In this document: positions 1 through 12,475 of the stretch, piece after piece
Numbering within the stretch: the first letter of the stretch is position 1
How the letters are laid out: every line of letters begins with the position of its first letter
DNA from: Carallia brachiata
Taxonomy: Eukaryota > Streptophyta > Magnoliopsida > Malpighiales > Rhizophoraceae
Assembly: GCA_021464245.1 (NCBI GenBank)
Contig: JADCRB010000016.1
Span: forward strand, 6,379,250-6,443,249
Reading direction: 5' to 3'
Length of the DNA stretch: 64,000 bases
The notes under the pieces: model-generated
What the model was told of the DNA's origin: nothing
The model's database searches: none
Seen by the model: only the letters and a program-made list of their open reading frames with translations
Made by a program: the position numbers and the translations under genes

Positions 1-1690
1 AAAGGACACTCGGCCAACTGAAGTGCGACATGTAAATGTAATTTGTACGCTCAAAAAATAAAAGCTGAAAATTATTATTAATATATTTGTATAGTTACGT
101 TTTAATCCCTGGATTTCACATGACCTCCTATCTCCCGACCCCCTCACCTTTATTCCATGCTCAAATCAAGATAAGCAAATTTTTGGTACTAAATAATTAG
201 TTAATCTATTTTAAGTTGGCGTAAATAACTGCTTGCTTCATTGTTTGATCCTGTTATCAATTATAGACTCTTCCGTTAGATTGTAATTATATGTCTAAAA
301 ACTTTTATTTTGAGATTTTATACTGTACGAAATTGTAGTTGTTATTTTTGAAACTGCGACTAATATTTTTAAAATATAAAAATAATAACTGATTCAAAAA
401 TATTAATTCTAATTTTAAAAATAACAATTTTAATTTTATTCAACACATAATTCAAAACAAAAACCACTGGTCCACCAATATTTATTACTCCCAAATTTAA
501 GTCCTTTCATTTATTCCGTCACATGTTTTCGATCATTATTGTTATAAAAGTTAAATTTCATTTTAGCAAATTTTGTTCTCCACGCACAGCTAACGGCTAA
601 CCAATCCACTCGCGGGTGGTTTTTTTTTTATTTAAAAAAAAAATAATTTGATTATGCTTTTGCTTTGAAGTATATGTGGTACGAATGCAAGCTGATCTAA
701 TGTTAAAAAAGTAAGAGGTTATCGTGGACAATGTTAAATACATCATCTTGGACAATTTTTTTTTCGTAAATAAACCCAAAAAAAAAATTACACCACAAAC
801 TCCTATAACAATCAATTAATTTTATAAAAACATTATCTTTAATAAATTCTTTGGTTGGCATATGAATCATGATGCCACTCATTGACTCATTAGGTTTTCC
901 TACTCCTACCTAAAACAACTAAACAAGATGAAGAAATAAATGCATTTAAGGGGAAAAATAAAGTCTCTCTATTTTTTCTCCTCTCCTTCTTCCTAGCAAA
1001 TAAAATAATCACAATTTCTTTCACATTGCCTATTGTAAATTTGAGCCTCATTGTACTTAGTTCATTTATATTTTTAAATATAGATTTTCTTTATTTAATT
1101 CTATTTTTCTCTTAATGTGGGAATGTAAAGTCTCAAGCATTCCAAACTCTTATAACCATTTTTTTTCTATTGTAAAGTTTTCGTGCTTATGATACATAGT
1201 ATAATTAATTGTAATGCCTTATTAAAATCTCTTATAATTAATTAGTCATGTATTTCAATACTAGTCAATTGTGACTTATTTTTATTTTTGTTTGTCTTTT
1301 GACATTTTTTATAATTAAAAAAAGAGTGTCACTATATTGCTGTCTTATTAGTGATTGTTTCGTGACTATAATATACGAAATAATAGATAAAATATATGAT
1401 ACAACAGACAAAATATACGATACAAAAAAAAATTATATGACATGTTAAAAAAATTATACAATATGTATAACAAACCACTAACAGAAAAATTTTTTTTATA
1501 AATTATTATACTTGTCGTATATTTTTTTTAATATTTTATATAATTTTCGGCGAAAGGCACGCGCCAAAGAGCAGCTCCGGAACGCGCGTGCAGACACGGT
1601 CAATGGTCTCGATCAAGACAAGAACAGAACTATAGAAGAAGAACATAAACAGTTAATGGGAATGAGAACCAAAACCAAAGTCAAGCAAAG
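1..1690. other. AT-rich intergenic / upstream region of the ArfGAP gene
   Basis: No exon-like stretch or recognisable repeat structure is visible. The sequence is strongly AT-rich with homopolymer runs; open frames here are short and low-complexity. The last ~150 bases before the ArfGAP ATG (from about 1690) become richer in G and C and probably hold the promoter and 5' UTR. Confidence 0.6.
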
Positions 1691-1862
1691 ATTCCCTTTT
1701 TGCGCCGTTTCTTCTTCGTCTTCGGCCCACCGTTTTATTTTAGCATTAAAAATCCTTTATGTGATCGGCCCTTTCTGATTCTAAGACAGCGAACCAGGAA
1801 ACATATTAGAGCGGTTGACGAGAAAAGAAAAGGAAGACTTTTGGGGTCTTTAATTGCAAAAC

Positions 1863-4800
1863 ATGAACGAGAAGGCCAATGTTTCTAAAGAGCTTAATGC
1901 CAAGCACCAAAAGGTCTTCGCCTTCTTTTTAAATCTGTTCTCTTTGTGGGTTATAGCTTGGATACGTGTTTTGTTGCGTTACTTCTTGTTTTGATGAGTT
2001 TGGAATCGTAAAGTCTTGATTTTGGATTTAAAAAGTTGGCTTTTTGGTTGTGTTTTTTTGATCAGTTGTATTGTTTTAAGTCAGTTCTTCTATGTTGAGT
2101 TTAAACTTAACTTGTTTCATTGCACAGACATTCTTGAGTAGAAAATTGGGTGTAAAGTTTTGGAGTTATTGTCTGCTGCATGTATATGTTCTTCTGTCAT
2201 CTAAAGAAGTCCCAACTAAGGCATAGTGATGGTTGTTCTCTTTTAGTTTTGTATTGTTATTTCAAATTACTTGAACTTGTCAGACTGGTTTTTTTTTTTT
2301 TTTTCCTGCAAAAATTTAAGTTTTATGCTTAACATGGAGCTTGTTATCTGTTTCCTGGTTTCTGGTTGTTTTTATGTTGAATTTAGTAAGCACAGGAAGA
2401 AGAAGAAATTTGTGTCTTTTGTTCTCTTTTTTTTTTTTAATGCGAAACTCAAACTTCTTTCTATTATATTCAATCTGAACTTATTTTGTTGATAGATATT
2501 AAGTCTTGGAGTTGTTGCCTGTTGGTTATGCTTCTGTTCCTGAATTAGTTTTACAAATTTAATTTTATAGATAGATTTTTTTCACTTTCTCACTTCCCTT
2601 CACTTGATGAAATATTCTTTCAATATTTCTATGACAATGCATAATAGTCAACTTTAGAGAAAAGCTCCAAAATCATTACTGATTAATGCACAATCTTGTG
2701 TGTAGCAGGTAGTCTGCTTAAGTGTTATTAAGTATATTCCTTGTTCGTTGTGGCAATCCCTATAACAATGTTGTAATTAGCAGCCCTGATGAAATCATTC
2801 ATCTGAACTTACCAATTTAGATTCCGAAGTTAATCTGCCTTCTTTATTCAAAATGAAGTTCACATTAACGCTTTTGCTTTTTTACAGATTTTGGAAAGCC
2901 TGCTTAAATTACCCGAGAATCGGGACTGTGCTGAATGCAAAAGCAAGTATGTATATAAACAACAACATTTATTCTCCCCCCCCCCCCTCTCTCTCTCACT
3001 CACATTTGTAAAGAAACAGTGTTAGGCATTAGGACAGTGAAGTGCACGTGTTATACCGTGATATGATCTAGACGTTGCTTAGTATTAGCAGGTGCATTTG
3101 TTGATTTGAGGAGTTGTAATACATGGTGTTGAACCATTTGCTCTACAGGGGTCCTCGATGGGCTAGTGTGAATCTTGGAATCTTCATATGTATGCAATGT
3201 GCTGGGGTGCATAGAGGTCTTGGAGTGCATATCTCAAGGGTGGAGATTTTTCTCTCACTTTAGTCCATTTTCCGTATTTTCCAAGCCCAGAGTTTCTCAC
3301 AATTTTGTGTGATTAATTGTGTTCCATGTTATTGTGATGCAGGTAAGATCTGCCAGTTTAGACACATGGCTTCCAGAACAGATCACATTCATACAGTGTA
3401 AGAAGTATTCTTACTGGGAAACAAATTTCTGACCTGGTTTAATTTTGATTTTTTTGCCTTTCATCTCTAAGACTACATTAGAGATGTCCCGGCATATAAT
3501 ATCAGTTTCTTTCTGTTTACAGCTATGGGCAATCAGAGATCAAATGATTATTGGGAAGCAGAGCTGCCTCCTAATTATGACAGAGTTGGGATCGAGAATT
3601 TCATTCGTGCAAAGTAAGACCTTTTAGAGTTAGTCTCAGTTGCTAATAGTCCAATATTGGGTGTGACCTCTGTTTTACTGCTCTGTTTCCATTATATTGT
3701 TATTGAGCTGATCTCATGCTTAACTATATTTGCATCACACGATAGGTATATTGACAAGAGATGGATTCCTCGGAATGGAAAAGTAAAGTCACCTTCAAGG
3801 GTGATTGGAGAGGAGGCTTTAATTCAAGGACCTAAATTGAGTCCTGGGCATAGGCTAATGAATAACATTAGCTGTGCTCCTGAGGAAAGGAGAATTGCTC
3901 ATCCTTCTGTTATAAAGGAAAGTAACCCTGGTAATACAGGTTGTATTCCAGGGCTTGCTAAGATGCCTCAGATGAACAACATCAACCATAATTCTGAGGA
4001 GGGAAGAGCTATTCATTCACCTCTCGTAAATGAAAGTAGCTCTGCTTCTAGAAGTCCTCCTTCACTGCCTGTTAAGGTGGCCAATCAGGTAGATGCGATT
4101 TTCAATTTTCCGTCTTCAGTTCAACTCCTCCAATATCTGCATTCCTTCTTGCTGCTATTATACATGCATACAAGTAGTCCAATTTAAAGAACAGCATTAT
4201 CCTAGAGGAATTAGTGGTTTGGAGAGTGGTTTAAGATGCTTCTATGATAATGTTCATAGTTCTAGTTGTGTCAATGGATTGGCTGGATGGGCCATGCCTG
4301 ATGCAAAACTGCAGGATACTGCCCAGAATCCAGAACCAGGACTCTCAAAGGCCAAACTGGTAAAGCCGGCAAGTACTACAACCCCAGCTGCTGGGAGATC
4401 AAAAGTGGATTATGCCACTGAACTTTTTAATTTGCTTTGCATGGACGATTCTGGGGGAAATGACTCCAATGCACCTGCACATGGTAATAAGTGGGCTGAT
4501 TTTGAATGTGAGTTCCTTTGCCTAGTCATTGTCCTATATATGTATCATGCTTCTAGTAACATTTTTTTTCTTTTCCATTTTGTTTATTTTTATTCCAAGA
4601 GCTGCTTCTAACCTTGGTCGTTGTTTCTATTCTTGAACCTACCAAAAATGTAGCTGCTGAAGCCAAATTAACACCAGGAACAACTAATCCAATGACAAAT
4701 TCCAGGCGTGAAGCACGGGAAACATTTAAGAATCCACCTCTAGTTGCAACATCTTCAGAGAAACTGCTGGAAGGTGCAAAGACTAGTACAATGAACCTCT

Positions 4801-6263
4801 TTGATAAGGTAGGCTGGCGAAGCTTTTTGAATCTTCGGAGAACAGTTTGTTTTCGTATTTTTGGACTCCAATCAAAATCTTGATCAAAAGACACTTGCTG
4901 TTAGATACTTAGAATGAACCTATTTACTTATAGCTTTCCATTTGTGGCGTAGATGCTAGAATTACAGTTAGTTGCCATAACTGATATTCACTTTTAATTT
5001 TCTATCACTGGGGATTAAACCTAGCATTTCAGTGTCCATGGCCTTTCTTTCCTGTCAGTGTTTGAAAACAGAAAATGGTACTACCGTTGTGCATTATTAT
5101 ACCACAAGGGGTGGAGAAGAGAGTACGTTAAGTTTTTCACTAGATTTGAGGAAAGGAAAATGTGTGTTCCTCTTGTGAATATGGTTGTGGATTTTGACAT
5201 CTCCATTTTCTGTTCAGCATCATGCCATGTCACATCTAAATCATCCAACCTTAAACACTGCTGCTTCTTCAACGCCTGGTGCTGGATCCCAAAACTTTGC
5301 TGCCAGTGAATATAAATTTGGTTCCGGTGTCAATTACTCATCTGTTCAGTATTCGGGTAATGCTGGACATGAAGTTCCTGGAATGACAGTGCCAGTCGCT
5401 GATTTTCAAAAATATGTTCAGGTTGAACTTTTAAACGCTTACACTGTTTAGTTTGCTTCAAAAGTATTATCTTATGCACTTAAGACTTTTATGTGCCAGC
5501 TTGGAACCAGCCAACAAATGTATCTGACAAGAACGCATTCAGTTAATTTTCAACGTCAAGGTAAGCAAACTGACACTCCCCGTTTGGTATGGTTCCCTTT
5601 TGCTGATCCTTCAGGATTCTGACTTAGTTCTTCTTGCTAGTAAGTGGCTTCTTATGTCTATTGATGTGTGTGTGCATAATGCATAACAGCATAAGCATTG
5701 ACGGGGATCAAAACCTGAGAGGATACGACATTTGATGATCATCCTTTCTGTCGATGTACAACTAGCATTAGTATTCTTAGAGATGATCATGAAACCCCTT
5801 AAGTATTTAGTGGTAGGAAAATAACATATTGCTTATTTTGATCCCAATTCTGAGAGCAATAATCAGTACTCAAAAAGGTTTTTGATCTTAAAAATGTGTG
5901 ATTGTTGTGGAGTCGGAGTGACATGGTGAAATTATTTGCGCATTGATTACTATTATCATGGTGTAAGTTAGAAAGATACAAGTGGGCCCGCAATTAATCA
6001 GATAATATCTAATAATTTTTTTTTTTAATTTAACTATCTAACGACTCATATCATTTTGATTCTAACTGAGAGATCCCTCTTATGGATTAGCCTGATGCAG
6101 TTTCATTTGTTTTCTTGTTGTGAATGACTTTTGTACCACGTATGTGGCAGGGACAGTATCACCAATAATTGGTTATGGTGTGACAAGTATTAGACCAACC
6201 TTGCCAGTTTCAGCTTTCCCTGTCATTCAAAATCAACCTCAACAGCATTATGGTTTCTCATAG
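1863..6263 (+). CDS. ArfGAP domain protein, AGD5 (NEVERSHED)/AGD15 type, 11 coding exons
   Basis: GTPase-activating protein for ARF small GTPases, which act in vesicle budding at the trans-Golgi/early endosome. Exons I can join with GT-AG borders and consistent phase: 1863-1913, 2888-2946, 3149-3239, 3343-3397, 3523-3613, 3746-4088, 4195-4507, 4654-4808, 5218-5421, 5500-5560, 6151-6263; sum 1536 nt, 511 residues plus TAG. The start [12 protein letters not shown] is typical of the subfamily. The zinc finger C31-x2-C34-x16-C51-x2-C54 is followed by the arginine finger R59 (AGVHRGLG); the ArfGAP domain covers about residues 15-130. The rest is low-complexity, Ser/Pro/Asn-rich, with the subfamily blocks [11 protein letters not shown] and MNLFDK. 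The exon 7, 8 and 9 acceptors were chosen because they alone keep the frame. Length is close to Arabidopsis AGD5; the extreme C-terminus (QQHYGFS) differs, so AGD5 versus AGD15 orthology is left open. Confidence 0.93.
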
Positions 6264-9200
6264 AATTACAAAGGAAACAGCTTGTTTTCTACAGAATCAT
6301 ATCAACTTGTGCTCGTATTGCTTTTAGGGTTGACCGTCTATGTATATACAGTTTTTTTCTTTTGTTTTTTTTACAGAACATTTCTTTGTGGAATAATTAA
6401 AAAAAATAATATAAACCCTTTGTTTTGAAGGGGCCGCTTGAGCTAACGATAAAGTTATTTCATTATAAATTTATGATTTAGAATTTCACTTATTAGAATC
6501 GAAAAATAGCCTTTTTGTAGGAATAAGAGTAAAATTACGTAAATTTAAGTCTAACCTTTCTCCGGAGCCTCTTGCTGTGGGAGTCGTGGCAGAGTCTCAT
6601 GACTCATAAACTACCAAGTCTTGAGCCCAAAGCATGTTCTTTATTATTATTATTATTATTATTATTATTTGGTTTAACAATTACCATCAATGTTGACAGG
6701 CAAACTTACTTTAGATCCCGCAGTAACCAGTATGTACAACATTTATCCCGAGAAGCACATCTCTTTTTGTTTTGTTTCAACTATTTTTCTTTTATTCGTC
6801 CAAACCATTTAACTTGGAACAACAGAAAAAGATTTATATAACTAACTTAATTAAATTTGTAATTAAGAGTTTGTTAAGACGATACAAATCATAAGGCATT
6901 TGGTTGGTATCATGTTCTGAATTAAACCAAGTACCATGGCATGCAATAGAATTAAAATTGATTCTTCTAACATTTCTGTATATGATTCATTTAGAAATTT
7001 ACTTGATTGAAAAGTTTATGGTGTTCCAATTGTGAAGTCATTGTCATTTTTTTTTTTTTTATATAGTGGAAGCTATAACTTCACTGATTTAGAACTCACT
7101 ACTTCTAATATCATCTAGTGTCATGTTATCTAAGATGAAATTTTTAGGGTTGGCCAACGATTAACTATGCTTTCATTATTCAAGGGTAAACTTAGTTTTT
7201 TTTCTTTTTTTCTTTTGCATAATTGGTGCGTGAAAATGTTTATATAATCTTCACAAAGTTCAAGTGATATGAAAGATTTAAAGTTTTATTGCCCACTCAT
7301 TGGTCTCTTTTATTGTCCCTTTTTTTTTTCCAGAACATAAAAGGGACATTATTAAGATATAAGTACTTGCTAATTTTACTCTCTTTTTTAATGAATAAAT
7401 TTACTCATGATCTAATATCATACAATTTTTTTTTATTTTTTTATTTCAAGTAAACCTCACTCATTATATAGTATAAAATTATAAGTAAGTTATACTCACT
7501 TGAAAATATAAGTCTCTATCTTTCGTTTTTTTAACATGTAATAGTCAACAATTTCCTGATCATGGTAATAAACTAGTAATCTACTTATTAGGAGAATAAA
7601 AAAACAGAAGATTCAATCTCCTAACCTCTCCATGACACAAAGTAATGGCGGCCACTTAAACTAGCCCAATTGGTCAAGTAATAACATCTATCTTCTATAA
7701 TAAAAACTAGTTACATGGTTTAGAGGGTATTTGTTTTTGCTGTTGAGGGAGTATTGTTGCTTTTGAGCTTGAAAAGTATGATCCTTAGGTGTTTGGTAAA
7801 ATTTTTTTAAGATTGTTGATTGCTAATAAACCACTTGAAAAGTAATTGATAGAAAAAATAGCTTTGAGCTACTTTCTAAATGCAACAACAATTGATAAAT
7901 AGTATTTGACCTACATATCGTCAATAATAAGTACTTTAAGTGCCTTCCCACCCAATAAATCATTAAGATTCTACTTCAATATTTTCTTTCTCTTGTAGCT
8001 CAAAAAAAAAAAATAATAACAACTAAGGTCTTAATTAAACAATATCAATCTAACCAAATATGATTTTGTTTGTTTTATTCATTGACAATAATAATAAGTA
8101 ATAATAATTAATAACAGTAGTAATCAACGACAGGTAAATTAAACTAAGCCTTTGCCGCAGGAATCCAACTGTGGTGGTGTGCTTGGGGCACTTGTAATAT
8201 CACTCTTAAGCTCACTTGAAGTCTGGGGGGAGGTAACTCCCCACTCAAAAATGAAAAGTTTGCATGAACTACATAAAATGAATATATTTTGCCCTCACTC
8301 CAAATCTTATCTTACCCCCACTTTAAATTAGAAATTATTGGATTTACTAACTCTAGAAACTTTAACTAGTACAAATCATTGTTAACGCGGCAATAGATTT
8401 TGTAAGAACAATTTTAACGCAGCAATAGAAGTATTTCTTTGTAATTAAAAGATCAGAATTATTCTTCTTAAAATCCTTTTTCCTACAAAATGTGAGGAAA
8501 GGTATAGATATTAATAATTTTTATATATTTTTATTTTGTACATCTTCTGTAAATTAATATTTTATGAATTATACATAAGTTTATCCCCACTAACCATTCT
8601 TTCTGGGTCTGCCCCTGCTCGAAATGATTTTTATTTAATGGTTTCTCATCATTGATTAAACCATAAAATTATCATTCTTCGTGGGTCTTCGCTATATTAT
8701 CCTACAAACATTATGGTTAAGTGATGCTTAACGTTAAAGAAAGCATTAGGAATTATGAAAGTCATAAAGAAATTTTTGTAAAAATTAAGGTCAATAACTT
8801 GAGATGTAGTAGTTGGCATATATTAATTAAATTTTCTTTAAGGTGTATTAGCTGGTCATATTTTCAACTTAAAATTCATTTTAGGCCACCTAATTACCGT
8901 GTTAAATTAAGAAAAAGAGCAATTAATATTTGACTTTGACGAGCACTGGACAACTCAACAAGCAAACACTCAGACCGTGAGAGCAAGGGATCACCTAATG
9001 AAAAACCTTACTTTCATAAAAGTGATGGTCTGAATCTTAATCTGAACGCTAAGAATAATTGGCTAAAAATCGTCCTGAAAGATAAGTCAGTGGTTAAAAA
9101 CTCAAATTTAAACATTGAAAGGGTAGGATTTTCATTTATTAAATAAGTAAGTTACGATAATCATTTTTATTTAAAAACAAGCAGACATACAGTTTATTCA

Positions 9201-10600
9201 GCGATATCTAATAATTCATTTTTTTTTCTCTGTTGTATTTAACCATCTAACTGCTCACTCGCTGCATGTTCACATGTGTCTCAATAAAATTGTGTTATAT
9301 AATATCTCTTTTTTTTTTTCAATTAGAAGAGGAAATGCTAGGTTGAACATAATTATTTCCTGCCGCGTAGTCTACAGTTCATATATGCGTGTGTTGATAG
9401 GGAAAAAAAAAGAAAAGAAAAAGACCAAAATAAAAATCCATTTAACGAAAATGATAGGAAGTTACGCTGTTCTTGTCATGAAAATGCCATGACTCTCTTT
9501 GTTAGAGGGTTCCGTCTAAACAAGGGAAAAGAGTCCCGCTTCATAAAATTATTATTATTATTTTTTTTTGAAAAAATCCCGCTTCATAAAAATAAAGAGT
9601 CACGATATCATGTGACGGCTTACTAATAGAGTCATTTGAAAAAAAAAGTATATTTTAGTTGATATGAGTAACAAAGTACTCGTTCTCTTTTAAATAAGAT
9701 GTTAGGTTCGAAATTTTGTAATAGAAAAAACGATACTGAAAAAATCGTCTCGTTAATAAGTCTGATTGTGTCGAATCGGATTAGTCGGTACCCACCATAG
9801 TCTTCAGATACCGAGTCCAAGACAAAAAAAAACAAAAAAAAGTATAGTTTTTGATAGTTGAAAAGTATATTCGAATGGCGACTGGGGAAGATCCGCCCAC
9901 ATGCAGGGGATGAACATTTGGCGGTCAACTGAGTAATGGGCGGTGCAACGGTGCTTGGAAACGGATTTAGACATCTTGGACTTGGACTTCAGGAAAATTC
10001 CCAGACAGTTCTCTTAACCTTTTCTTCCCGAATATCGCACCACTTTTTATCTATCTACTCAAAGTCCTTCTTGACCATTCACATGTAGCAGACGCCATCA
10101 TCGTACCGATCCTGAATGGCCAATTTACGCACCCAAACTCTAGTAAGCCTATTCTAATAATAACAAAATCTTATATAAAAATTTTAGGTTAATATACAAA
10201 TAAATCCTAAATTTCGTAAATATGAATAAAACTAGTTGGATTGTTCACAAGTTATGAAAAATATCTCACAAAACTTTTACACCTTGGTTGGCAATTTTCA
10301 ATTATTAAAACAAAAATGAAAAGAAAATGGGATACTATTTATTTTCTTTTTTATTCATTTTCTATTAATCCAAACAACTATTTTTACTTTTTTCACAAAA
10401 TTACTATTTATTTTCTTTCTCACAATTTTCTAATCATTACTTTTTATCAATTATAATATTATTTACTGTACTATTTTCTATTCATTTTTTTATTTACTTT
10501 TTATTCAATTTTCTCTTATCCAAACAGAGTGTTAAGTCGCGAATTTATCTTACTGTAAAGTTCTATTAACGAAAACTGTTATATTGCGTGACGTGATGAA
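6264..10600. other. Intergenic, AT-rich, no gene seen
   Basis: The ArfGAP 3' UTR occupies the first part (stop at 6263). Beyond it I see only AT-rich sequence, homopolymer runs and old repeat debris. Around 8580-8620 a phrase resembling the end of a common plant transposon (reverse complement reads CAGGGGCAGACCCAGAAAG) suggests a decayed element at roughly 8.1-8.6 kb. No splice-framed coding stretch is visible. Confidence 0.5.
6640..6670. repeat. (TTA)n microsatellite
   Basis: About ten uninterrupted TTA/ATT units lie just downstream of the ArfGAP gene. Confidence 0.95.
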
Positions 10601-10632
10601 CTAACAAGATGAAATTAATGGCATGAAATAAG

Positions 10633-10890
10633 GACAAAAGTTTTATAGGGCTTCCGAGATGATAAATCAGCTTAAAAATTGAGAATGCTGAATATTTTCA
10701 AATGTTTAATCATTACTTTTGTTTTAAGTCCACCTCATGCAATTGGACATCAATTTACAAAGACAAAAGTTTTATTAGGCTTCCGAGATGATAAATCAGC
10801 TTAAGGAATTGAGAATGCTGAATATTTTCAGATACTTAATCATTACTTTTGTTTTAAGTCCACCTCATGCAATTTTGTCATCAATTCACA
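10633..10890. repeat. Tandem duplication, 129-bp unit, two copies
   Basis: The segment beginning GACAAAAGTTTTAT at 10633 recurs at 10762. Both copies contain CTTCCGAGATGATAAATCAG and CCACCTCATGCAATT, with a few substitutions and small indels, so the duplication is fairly young. No coding content is seen in the unit. Confidence 0.9.
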
Positions 10891-11955
10891 AAGTTGAGAA
10901 TTTGTTTGTTTATTAACCTGAAAAACTTGGGTTAACTTCAGAATGGTGGCTTGTGGGTGGGATTTGCTACTTAAATGGCTTTTGGGCTAAGGTCCATGGA
11001 GTTATTTTTTCTAAAACTTCCTAGTCTCGGCAAGATGTCATACTTCTGATCGAACATGAGAGGTGATCAGTCCAACAAGTTGCATGCAACCGACCACAAA
11101 ACTAGAAAAAGCAATGAGAACAACGCCATTTAGCCGAGTGATATGAGATTTTAGAGTTCGAACCTGTGTCTTTCTCTGACTCTCGTTCTCTTTCTCCACT
11201 TTGGGTCTAAACCCTTGTAATATATATATATATATTACCCAACAATTATTCTCACGTCAAGGTTAATTATATATGTTTGACTTGGCAAACCTCATACTGT
11301 AAACTCATCAATTTGTGTTGACTTTGTGGGTCACGCCACCGTCCAAAATCGAAGAGGAATTAAAAATGGGTTGGAGTTACTTGATAAGAAAGAGCTATTA
11401 AAAGTTAGACAGATCTACAATCGTAGTTAGTTATTACGAGGGTGTTTCCAGGATGCTTCTTGTCTTCATCCATGAACAGACAATGCATCATCGTTTCCTC
11501 CTCAAACTGACTCAACAGTATTTTAAATTGTTTATTTATTTATTTTTGTTTTTTTTAGAAAATCTATTAAGCAGCAAGATGATTCTTATTTGATAATTAA
11601 CTATTAGATCCAATAGATCTAGTGTATGTCATAAAAATTAAAACAATTGTTATCTACCCTGAAAATTTCACATCGGCAACAATAAGTTCAGGGAAGAGGT
11701 GAAGTTCAACCCCGACCTCTTGCAAATACCCACAATTTCACATCACCCTAATATTGTTTTTGGACTTGCTCTCTTTTATTTTTACTAACATTTGATGAAG
11801 TTTTTTTTTCTATTTACTTAAAAATCTATTAAGTTAAGAATTATATAATAAGGATAATTTTTCTTTCTCATAAATTCTACCCACCCCTTCTTAAAATTTA
11901 AATTCAAAACCTTTAAAACCAAGACTTGAGTTTATGATGTAATAAGCATCTAAGT

Positions 11956-12090
11956 GAATTATAAATTAAAGAAAAAAAGATATATCTAATAATAGTCTCA
12001 AGTTTAATTAAAACAGATTTGAACATCTGATGAATTATAAATTAAAGAAAAAAAGATATATCTAATAAAGGTCTCAGGTTTAATTCTTCT
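11956..12090. repeat. Tandem duplication, 76-bp unit
   Basis: GAATTATAAATTAAAG occurs at 11956 and again at 12032. It is followed in both by AAAAAAGATATATCTAATAA and a GTCTCA(A/G)GTTTAATT stretch. Two copies are visible. Confidence 0.85.
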
Positions 12091-12144
12091 CTTCTAACAT
12101 TTAATTATAAATTGAAAATTTAAACTTTAAATTTAAAAATATAG

Positions 12145-12475
12145 ATTCTCAACCGAATAACCAATTTTTTAGGTCCAAACTTTTATAATTTTTTCTATTT
12201 GATATTTAAATCTTTTAAGTTTTTTATTTAAAACTTAAACCTTTATTTTTTTTATTCAAGTCTTTTTGTATGATTTACCGTTAACTTTTCTGTTAGATCA
12301 AATGGAAACAGGTGGAAATAGGATTAAAGTTAACGAAAAAGTTAACAGTTTCATTGTAAAAGACTTGAATAGAATAAAAAATAAAAATTTAAATCTTAAA
12401 TAAAAAATTTAAATTTTAAATAAAAAAATTACAAAAATTTATATTTAAAAAATTAGTTATCTCAAATTCTCAAAC
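12145..12475. mobile_element. MITE-like element with long terminal inverted repeats
   Basis: The left half (from AATTTTTTAGGTCC through TTATTCAAGTCTTTTTGTATGA to a central GTTAACTTT) is mirrored by the right half, whose reverse complement reads AATTTTTTAAATATAAATTTTTG ... TATTCAAGTCTTTTACAATGA ... GTTAACTTTTTCGTTAAC. The arms are over 100 bp each, AT-rich and imperfect. A fold-back structure with no coding capacity is the usual form of a MITE. Exact ends and target duplication are not resolved. Confidence 0.7.

Noticed and set aside
5058..5309. Possible extra ArfGAP exon starting after CCTGTCAG at 5057
   Set aside because: The candidate exon to GGTACT would be 19 nt and break the frame into the next exon; a direct 4808-5218 junction keeps phase and the family pattern.
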